From positions 1 to 12,779 of the forward strand of contig JAOXYB010042505.1 of the NCBI GenBank assembly GCA_028565635.1: a DNA stretch of 12,779 nucleotides, written 5' to 3'. The translations under genes and the position numbers were made by a program. This document shows positions 8,601 through 12,779 of this stretch, in pieces (the first letter of the stretch is position 1; each line of letters begins with the position of its first letter). Under the pieces are notes generated by a model. That model saw only the letters and a list, made by a program, of their open reading frames with translations, was not told the origin of the DNA and searched no databases. The DNA is from Phoronis ovalis (taxonomy: Eukaryota > Phoronida > Phoronidae).

Positions 8601-9335
8601 AGAAACTCGCCTCCTGCTATTAAACCAGTAGGACCTAGGTTAGGACAGTATGAATCAGAACTCAAAAATCCTCATTATGAAAGTCCATTAGCAGCTGGTG
8701 CTAAAATTGCATTAAATGTAAGCACGCCATCCTCGGAAGTATCTAGTGCCGAATCTCCTCAGCCTATTATATCTGTTACTAAATATCAAACACATGTTGT
8801 TCAGGAAGTGTCAAAACCGTATGAATTATCGGATTATTATAAATATAGTGAAAAGATACGTCGGCACCGTAGTCAAGACGATTCTGCTTCTTCATCATCT
8901 GGTGATAGAAGCAATATAGACCCTTACGCAGGGCCATTATCACCGCCATCAGTAGTAGATAGTGAAGGGTCAAGACCGTGTTCACCGTTCTCAATGTTTG
9001 CAAGCAGCCCGTTGAACGAACAACCGCCACCTGGCGCACTGACTTCACCGGTTCACTCAAAAACTGTCAAGGATCGTGTGCCTCACAGCATTCACAATGC
9101 TCAGAGCACGCCTTTATATCAGCAGTCGCCTTCCATGTCCAGGAGGACACCAGCTCAAAGACTCCAGTGTGAAAGTGTACAGAATACTCCAGGAAATGCA
9201 AATCAAGGAAGTATTAGCATGTCTAGTCAAAGGTTAGTTAATAAACATGTGGTTTCTGCACGTTTCCGTAGTGGAAATGTTCCTCTTGGGACGGTAAATG
9301 CACTGAAGCAAAAATTTGGAGAGCACACGGTTTAA
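2466..9335 (+). CDS. FRMD4A: FRMD4A/B-family cytohesin adaptor (stepping stone homologue), nine-exon 3' part of gene
   Basis: Join 2466-2625, 2853-2989, 3254-3385, 4058-4204, 4550-4622, 5342-5377, 6494-6585, 7202-7338 and 7574-9335. All junctions are GT-AG, all phases agree, and the product is 891 residues plus stop, open at its 5' end. Order in the partial protein: RSMSEIAADI linker (about 6-16), Ser/Thr-rich linker, CUPID/DUF3338 domain (about 69-215), microexon peptide (217-228), Ser/Arg-rich stretch (about 269-285), then a long low-complexity tail (305-891). Known for the family: CUPID binds cytohesin Arf-GEFs; vertebrate FRMD4A also links to Par-3 and epithelial polarity; Drosophila Sstn recruits Steppke to membrane furrows. 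The role here is inferred from homology: a cortical adaptor promoting local Arf activation. Vertebrate members have a FERM domain directly upstream; it would lie outside this window. FRMD4A and FRMD4B cannot be told apart because arthropods probably keep a single pre-duplication gene. Confidence 0.9.
2626..2852 (+). other. Intron A/B
   Basis: 227 bp, GTAAGT to cttcag, phase 1. AT-rich with no further feature recognised. A short minus-strand open stretch crosses it but has no coding character. Confidence 0.9.
2853..2989 (+). CDS. FRMD4A: Exon B: start of CUPID domain, coiled coil
   Basis: 137 nt, entered in phase 1 after ttcag and left in phase 0 at GTAAGT. It encodes (L)SIEEIETQRAAQ followed by MFTALKARKDILEEQLRKK and NKELLEMCLKEG. 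This aligns closely with the FRMD4A segment beginning MLAALKSRQEALEETL and continuing LKKLCLREAELTG. It is a charged, heptad-like helix expected to form the coiled coil used for binding the N-terminal coiled coil of cytohesins. Reading on into the intron would add about 33 residues before a stop at 3086-3088. Confidence 0.93.
2990..3253 (+). other. Intron B/C
   Basis: 264 bp, GTAAGT to gttgttgttttag, phase 0. It interrupts the CUPID domain between LKEG and EITG. Nothing else recognised. Confidence 0.92.
3254..3385 (+). CDS. FRMD4A: Exon C: central CUPID segment
   Basis: 132 nt (44 codons), phase 0-0, preceded by gttgttgttttag and followed by GTAAGA. It encodes EITGFLPQDTPLAPGEPVPQ, then VRKRVGTAFSLDRKMV and a basic tail ending MSR. 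The family signature (L)TGxLPxxxPLxPGExxPxVR(R/K)R(I/V)GTAF is fully visible, making this the most diagnostic exon in the window. The exon is symmetric, so skipping would keep frame but remove the core of CUPID. Confidence 0.95.
3386..4057 (+). other. Intron C/D
   Basis: 672 bp, GTAAGA to gctgtag, phase 0. AT-rich, with a pyrimidine-rich patch around 3600-3720. The 3' splice site is weak. No exon, repeat or RNA gene recognised. Confidence 0.9.
4058..4204 (+). CDS. FRMD4A: Exon D: CUPID helical segment
   Basis: 147 nt (49 codons), phase 0-0. It encodes EEEELAKLELEYDLQKQITQ, AAKKLAEDRSIAKNVRKQRR and QNYNRSLTK, matching FRMD4A's EAELERLEREFAIQSQITEA and ARRLASDPNVSKKLKKQRK. It is helical, highly charged and strongly conserved. 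The acceptor (aataatgctgtag) has a poor pyrimidine tract and the donor GTATTG is weaker than the others, but homology fixes both edges. Confidence 0.93.
4205..4549 (+). other. Intron D/E
   Basis: 345 bp, GTATTG to catttacag, phase 0. AT-rich; nothing else recognised. Confidence 0.9.
4550..4622 (+). CDS. FRMD4A: Exon E: end of CUPID domain
   Basis: 73 nt, entered in phase 0 after catttacag, left in phase 1 at GTGAGT. It encodes LKDIEKRVQEMRIRTGKPDL then KKSD, matching the last CUPID helix of FRMD4A (LQEIENAINENRIKSGKKP). If the intron were retained, the frame would stay open to a stop at 4778-4780, giving a protein ending about 52 residues past CUPID and lacking the tail; I see no evidence this is used. 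Confidence 0.92.
4662..4703. repeat. Inverted repeat, 11-bp perfect stem
   Basis: CAAAGAAGCTA (4662-4672) is the exact reverse complement of TAGCTTCTTTG (4693-4703), with a 20-nt pyrimidine-rich loop. Its last three bases are shared with the base of the next hairpin, so the two folds compete. Confidence 0.6.
4701..4766 (+). ncRNA. Candidate intronic hairpin RNA (miRNA-precursor-like)
   Basis: Pairing read by eye: 4701-4703 with 4764-4766; a 1x1 mismatch; 4705-4709 with 4758-4762; a 2-nt bulge (4756-4757); 4710-4722 with 4743-4755 (13 perfect pairs, ATGTTGAATTTGG); a 3-nt bulge (4740-4742); 4723-4727 with 4735-4739; a 7-nt loop (4728-4734). That is 26 Watson-Crick pairs in 66 nt with no wobbles. 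Size and shape suit a short Drosha/Dicer substrate, and it lies in the sense orientation of an intron. I recognise no known miRNA seed, and the lower stem is short for a classical pri-miRNA. It could instead be a foldback relic of a mobile element. Confidence 0.35.
5342..5377 (+). CDS. FRMD4A: Exon F: 36-nt symmetric microexon
   Basis: Between an acceptor (aaatttacag) and a strong donor (GTATGT), 36 nt encode a 12-residue insert, NQSLDSWGPLDS, in phase 1-1. Joining exon E to F and F to G keeps frame, and skipping F also keeps frame (E to G then reads KKSD-K-PASP). The intervening introns are 719 and 1,116 bp. The support is good splice sites, perfect phase fit and a non-random Ser/Asp/Trp-containing peptide just after CUPID, where vertebrate FRMD4A has acidic Ser-rich sequence. 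No homologue was recognised for the 12 residues themselves, so it remains less certain than its neighbours. Confidence 0.7.
5378..6493 (+). other. Intron F/G
   Basis: 1,116 bp, GTATGT to ttctctttgcag, phase 1, the longest complete intron here. AT-rich, with a short AT microsatellite-like tract at about 5475-5500 and a POU octamer-like ATTTGCAT at 6170-6177. No hidden exon with compatible phase was seen. Confidence 0.85.
6494..6585 (+). CDS. FRMD4A: Exon G: Pro/Ser-rich linker
   Basis: 92 nt, entered in phase 1 after ttctctttgcag, left in phase 0 at GTATGC. It encodes (E)PASPANSPAVGRHHIQ then EDPQSKVSVTSLPQ. Two SP dipeptides suggest proline-directed phosphorylation. I found no domain; it links CUPID to the tail. 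The pyrimidine-rich acceptor and frame continuity on both sides support it. An internal AAAG|GTCTCT could in theory act as an earlier donor but would break phase with exon H. Confidence 0.8.
6586..7201 (+). other. Intron G/H
   Basis: 616 bp, GTATGC to ttgaacag, phase 0. AT-rich; nothing recognised beyond the splice sites. Confidence 0.85.
7202..7338 (+). CDS. FRMD4A: Exon H: Ser/Arg-rich segment
   Basis: 137 nt, entered in phase 0 after cttgaacag, left in phase 2 at GTTTGT. It encodes VEIVEVEHQ, then RRSSSSSRSSHRSVSPP, then a Gly-containing stretch ending LTPSPVPA(R). The Ser/Arg-rich low-complexity stretch resembles the basic Ser-rich segment (KKRSSHSHSSSHKR) at a similar place in vertebrate FRMD4A. 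It is probably disordered, basic and multiply phosphorylated; membrane-lipid contact is a possibility but only inferred. Confidence 0.85.
7339..7573 (+). other. Intron H/I
   Basis: 235 bp, GTTTGT to ccttattacag, phase 2. It contains the small tandem repeat at 7425-7454. The frame of the last exon runs open back to 7521 inside this intron, by chance. Confidence 0.88.
7425..7454. repeat. Two-copy tandem repeat
   Basis: TGTATGATATATATGA (7425-7440) is followed directly by TGTATGATATATGA (7441-7454), the same unit minus one TA. It is a short AT-rich slippage repeat inside an intron. Confidence 0.7.
7574..9335 (+). CDS. FRMD4A: Exon I: giant terminal coding exon, Ser/Tyr/Pro-rich tail
   Basis: Starts after ctccttattacag, in phase 2 (the first base completes an Arg codon), and encodes 586 residues to TAA at 9333-9335. 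The frame is open back to an ATG at 7521, but that stretch is intron. The tail is low in hydrophobic residues and rich in Ser, Tyr, Pro, Asp and Arg, so mostly disordered. Visible motifs: ten Tyr-Asp sites; YxxP at codons 8151, 8442 and 8676; SLER at 7914, 7968 and 8586; basic phospho-site candidates RRNSK, RRRNSPP and RRHRSQ; a denser island KPYELSDYYKYSEKIRRHRS (8814-8873); and a non-repetitive C-terminus (9231-9332) ending KQKFGEHTV. In Drosophila Sstn a C-terminal region separate from the coiled coil is needed for furrow localisation; this tail is the likely counterpart. Confidence 0.93.
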
Positions 9336-9594
9336 GTATTGTAGAATTATTTTCGTGTAATATACAAAATTTAGTCAACTATCGAATGAAAAAATATTAT
9401 TTGTATTTTGCACAGTATTGGTAAACTTTGAGATTATTCTGCTCAGCATTGGTAACATTTGGTTAGATTGTAAGCTTATTTAATATTCCAGTTGATTAAG
9501 CTTGATTCTACTTGATCTTTACCAGAACGAAAAATAGATTCAATTTTGTTCTCTGTTGCATTCTTTTCGCCTACTGTTTCGACAGGGAGAGCAG

Positions 9595-9602
9595 TGTATA
9601 TA
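9595..9602 (+). promoter_or_regulatory. Pumilio response element (TGTATATA)
   Basis: An exact UGUANAUA match in the predicted 3' UTR, 260 nt after the stop codon. Pumilio/PUF proteins bind this octamer and usually repress or localise the mRNA. Confidence 0.4.
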
Positions 9603-9744
9603 CATAAATCGTGTGCTATAGGTCCAAATCCAAAGCATTAATTGTTTTCTGTGCATTAACAATGTCTGATCTATAATAATGATTGTTAGGACAGACCTTG
9701 GTAGTTTACAATATGAACATTTTTGGGTGCAATGTTTCAACTTG

Positions 9745-9752
9745 TGTAAATA
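9745..9752 (+). promoter_or_regulatory. Pumilio response element (TGTAAATA)
   Basis: A second exact UGUANAUA match, in the most preferred UGUAAAUA form, 150 nt after the first and on the sense strand of the same UTR. Confidence 0.45.
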
Positions 9753-9888
9753 CTTGAATACTTGAGATCCCCAGATTAGGACACTTCCAGTTGTAACAAA
9801 CTGTATGCAATTAACAAGATGTACTCTTCAGATCTTTTATATAATTTGCAGGCCATGTTCAGTACTGGAGTGTCAATTAATATTGTCA

Positions 9889-9894
9889 ATTAAA
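9889..9894 (+). terminator. Possible proximal poly(A) signal ATTAAA
   Basis: The second-commonest poly(A) hexamer, about 555 nt after the stop. It has no obvious strong GU-rich element downstream, so it is a weaker candidate than 10225. Confidence 0.25.
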
Positions 9895-10224
9895 GACATA
9901 CTACCTATCTACAGTTTCTGTTAAAAAAACGTATCAAAATGTCGAAATTGACCAAGATGTTAATCACAAGACAAAATAATTGATAGATCCTGACTGTGCA
10001 TGAACTTTTAAGATTTCTGTATAGTACAACCAATAGTCTCAACCAATTATTTCCGCATTAATGACTTTCATAACAAATATATGACTTGTTTACAAAGCAT
10101 GCAAGTTGTGATATAACTCATGATATAAAGCTGATTTGAATAACTTATTACTAGCTCATAAATCATGTTGTTTAAAATTTGAATATTACATGTTTTCCAA
10201 AATGTACATTTAATTTGTACACCC

Positions 10225-10230
10225 AATAAA
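10225..10230 (+). terminator. Main candidate poly(A) signal AATAAA
   Basis: The canonical hexamer, with two UGUA motifs (CFIm sites) just upstream at 10203-10206 and 10216-10219 and a GU-rich stretch (tgtgctgtgctt, about 10251-10262) downstream. All three parts of a strong cleavage and polyadenylation site are thus present at normal spacing. Confidence 0.6.
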
Positions 10231-10245
10231 TGTGTGATCACACAT
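10230..10245. repeat. 16-bp perfect palindrome at the poly(A) site
   Basis: ATGTGTGATCACACAT is its own reverse complement and shares its first base with the end of the AATAAA hexamer. It occupies the space where cleavage would be expected. Confidence 0.8.
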
Positions 10246-10250
10246 CTTCC

Positions 10251-12779
10251 TGTGCTGTGCTTACCTGCTGAGATAATAGGTTGGGACCATTTCAACTTTT
10301 GTCTACTTTGTATGGTACTTTTATTCATATTAAGTGGCACTGGCTGCAGCTTTGATTGTTGTGTCAGCTTAACTGTGCTGAAAAATGTTGAAGGTATTTT
10401 TCTGACCCTGGTTTTTATAGCTTCTTGTGTTATATTTTTCCTTAGCGGAGAAAAAGTTGGAAGTACACATATTAATGTGATAACTAATTTGTAAATTTGA
10501 ACAGTGAGTAAGTGATGCATCTTAAAACGCACATGCTGTAGAATAGTAATATCATTCATTTCACTGAGTTCTAGAATACGATGTAAAATATAATCAAACT
10601 ATAGGTATTACAGACAACATTACCTGGTAGTATATGTATGCATGCTGTATTTAATTACACTTTTGTACTATAAATTCAAGTTAAAAATAAAATTATATCA
10701 CAACTAGAACTTTCAACAGCCTCAAAACCTATAAAAATTTATTAAGTACATTATTTAAAGATGTATTTAAAAAGTGGTAGTTATATACATGTAGTTTTAA
10801 ATTAACTCAGGTTTGATGGATGTGCTGCTATCACTCAGTAACAGGATTACATACTGCTGCACTGTTCAGATGTCACCTTTCATTTACATAGCTGTCAAAT
10901 TTTTGTTATCACTGAACCACATACACAAGCATTAAGCACATCAGAAATTACTATATTTAAAATACAGTAAATCTTAAGCCAGTGTCAAAACCAATCATTA
11001 ATTTTGGAATGGAGCAGTTTGCTGTTGTTTTCCATGTTATTGCTGGGAATGGTCACTATTCAATGTGCTTACTTTTCTGCATACAAGTACCTTGTATTTG
11101 GATCTGTATCTTTCCTTGAAGACTCATCTTGACTGCTTGTTGCCATTCTATTATATTGGGGATTTTCATGGTACAGTAAATCTATTTTATAGGAATGCCT
11201 CATTGCTTATTCTAATATACTAACTTTATTCAGATTGGCATGCTGTTGTTATGAGTATGGCCTGCAAAATGGCATCTGTCTTATCATACCCATACTGAAG
11301 GGGTGCATTATTCATAAACCTAAAGATGGTATATACTATTTGCCATCTATATTTGAGTGTATGAATTTTGGGGGTTGTCCCAGGTAAGCAGGAACACCTT
11401 AAAATTATGGCATTGGTATTGATTTATTATTTTTGAACTTGTCTGTTGTTAGATGGTACACTTCAAAGCATCAACATGCAGTGCATAGTTCTTAATAGAT
11501 GAGAGTTGTTTAGTATGCAGTACTTACGCTATTATGTTCTTTTGACAAGAACTGTATTTCTCTCATAGAAAATTAGCTTCACAATCAATGTGCAGCATGG
11601 ATATGTCCTTACTCCTGTTTATTATGTTCATTTCATTACTAAACACAGTTTGCTTACTACATGAAATGTATTTGTTTCCTTACCAGGAACGATAATGTAA
11701 ATTAGTTTTATTAGTTTAAGAATTTAGTATCATTTGATTAGTCCTAACAGTAGTGCAGTGTTAATTAATAGCCCAATGTTCCTTCCTACACACCCTAGTC
11801 TACCATTTTGCACTTATTTTAACATGTGTTTGTTTATAAACATAACTAGTTAGTGAATATTCACTAGCCTAGTTGCCTGTCATTCTTTTTATAACTTGTA
11901 TGATGCTATTGAAAAACTTCACTTAAAATGATCAGTGAATAAAACTAGGGATGTTTTAATACGATGACTTAAGGTCTCTAGATACAAAGACATGTACCAC
12001 AGAAATGAAAATTTAGTTCAGCCTGTTTTTTAGTAATTAAAATGAAGGGATAGACAAATGTATACATTTTTAAAAAAGTTAATAATTTAAACTTTACAAA
12101 TCCTGAAGTTATATAGTTTCAATTCTGCATATGAGCAGATGAAAGCCATTTTTGTAGAAAAAATGTGTTTCGAATTTTAATTTTGGGTACAAATTTGAAA
12201 CTTTGCGTAAATGAGCTACTGTTAAGTTAGCACATATCTGCAAAACTGATTTTGAAAATTTATTTTGCTCTTAGGTTATTAATTTAAGGGTCAGATTAAA
12301 ATCAGCAAAACCCTAATCTATAAAATTTAAAAGTTCAGAACTTTCAAACAAACCAAAATAGAGATAATTAGCATTGTAGATGCAAGGATTTTTGACCTGA
12401 TATTTTTTAAATTAAAATTTGAAAAACAATTCTTCCCATAATTGATTGCTTATCGGTGCATGTGAATTATTTTCAACCTTTTGCCTTTGGATTCATTAAA
12501 ATTAAAGTATAACCTTAGCGATAATGTATACTTTTATGTAAACTGAAAAAAAGTCTGCCTCTTCATTTCGGTTATGAAAATGAATAAAGTAAGTTACAGT
12601 CAAATAACCATGGTCTTCTGTATCTTGAGTCCTTAATAAATATTTAAACCTCATGTATTATCCAAAAGCAAGTTAGCCGAAATATATGCAATTCTAGATT
12701 AAATATAAAATGAAAAACGAAAATATCATTATTAAGACAAATTATCACAGGAATTGGAGCCAAAAATTTCACACAACTA
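10251..12779. other. Non-coding 3' flank (distal UTR or intergenic)
   Basis: Very AT-rich, with no exon, RNA gene or transposon that I recognise on either strand. Further AATAAA hexamers lie at 10686-10691, 11938-11943, 12583-12588 and 12635-12640, so the transcript could extend far beyond the proximal site, as happens in neural isoforms of insect genes; this is only inferred. A cluster of palindromes lies at 11831-11874. Confidence 0.6.
11831..11874. repeat. Pair of adjacent palindromes
   Basis: TGTTTATAAACA (11831-11842) is a perfect 12-bp palindrome containing two overlapping forkhead-like TGTTTAT sites. TAGTGAATATTCACTA (11851-11866) is a perfect 16-bp palindrome flanked by a further inverted pair, AACTAG (11844-11849) and CTAGTT (11869-11874). 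Confidence 0.6.

Larger units (their letters stand above)
9336..10250 (+). other. FRMD4A: Probable 3' UTR
   Basis: The sequence continues from the TAA stop without coding potential to the best polyadenylation signal at 10225-10230, so the cleavage point should fall within about 10-30 nt after it. It contains two Pumilio-type UGUANAUA sites (9595-9602, 9745-9752), an ATTAAA hexamer (9889-9894) that could serve a shorter transcript, and a K-box-like TGTGAT (10107-10112). The end is an estimate. Confidence 0.6.

Noticed and set aside
9324-9332. C-terminal PDZ-binding motif
   Set aside because: The protein ends E-H-T-V, placing Thr at position -1 and His at -2; class I needs Ser/Thr at -2, and classes II and III do not fit either.
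10234-10494. 86-residue open frame on the plus strand with hydrophobic stretches
   Set aside because: The hydrophobic look comes from T-rich sequence. It has no recognisable family, lies just after the probable cleavage site and overlaps the minus-strand open frame.
10068-10559. 163-residue open frame on the minus strand
   Set aside because: Composition is that of translated AT-rich DNA (Ile, Leu, Thr, Gln, Cys without domain pattern), it overlaps the poly(A) region of the + strand gene, and no splice or family evidence supports it.

Overview
This is an AT-rich eukaryotic window, most likely from an arthropod (probably an insect). It has one split gene on the + strand with GT-AG introns, conserved coding blocks separated by stop-rich introns of about 230 bp to more than 2.4 kb, and a long 3' flank. 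Nothing bacterial is present: no operon, rRNA, tRNA, CRISPR array or recognisable transposon coding region. The species is not determinable from what I can see.

Layout: 1-2465 is the 3' part of a large intron. From 2466 to 9335 there are nine coding exons whose phases all agree (2466-2625, 2853-2989, 3254-3385, 4058-4204, 4550-4622, 5342-5377, 6494-6585, 7202-7338, 7574-9335). Joined, they give 2,676 nt, or 891 residues plus a TAA stop, open throughout. The N-terminus lies upstream of the window. From 9336 to about 10250 is a probable 3' UTR ending at an AATAAA with good flanking signals. From about 10250 to 12779 I see only non-coding, very AT-rich sequence with further AATAAA hexamers and some palindromes.

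Gene identity: exons 2-5 encode a clear CUPID domain (formerly DUF3338), the cytohesin-binding module of FRMD4A, FRMD4B (GRSP1), CCDC120 and INAVA. The exon before it carries the short RS(M/L)SEIA block that follows the FERM domain in vertebrate FRMD4A. The gene is therefore the arthropod FRMD4A/B homologue, the family to which Drosophila stepping stone (sstn) belongs. In that family the CUPID region binds the coiled coil of the Arf-GEF cytohesin (Steppke in flies) and a separate C-terminal region targets the protein to the membrane cortex. The FERM domain, if the gene has one, is not in this window. About two thirds of the visible protein is a Ser/Tyr/Pro-rich, probably disordered tail encoded by one very large last exon.

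Points that stand out: a 36-nt symmetric microexon just after CUPID; a near-perfect 26-bp intronic hairpin (4701-4766) that resembles a small miRNA precursor and overlaps a second hairpin; a tyrosine-rich tail with ten Tyr-Asp sites and three YxxP sites; three SLER repeats; two sequence-complex islands near the C-terminus; a full-consensus RFX X-box in the first intron; and a polyadenylation hexamer touching a 16-bp perfect palindrome. I did not find a whole novel multi-gene system here.
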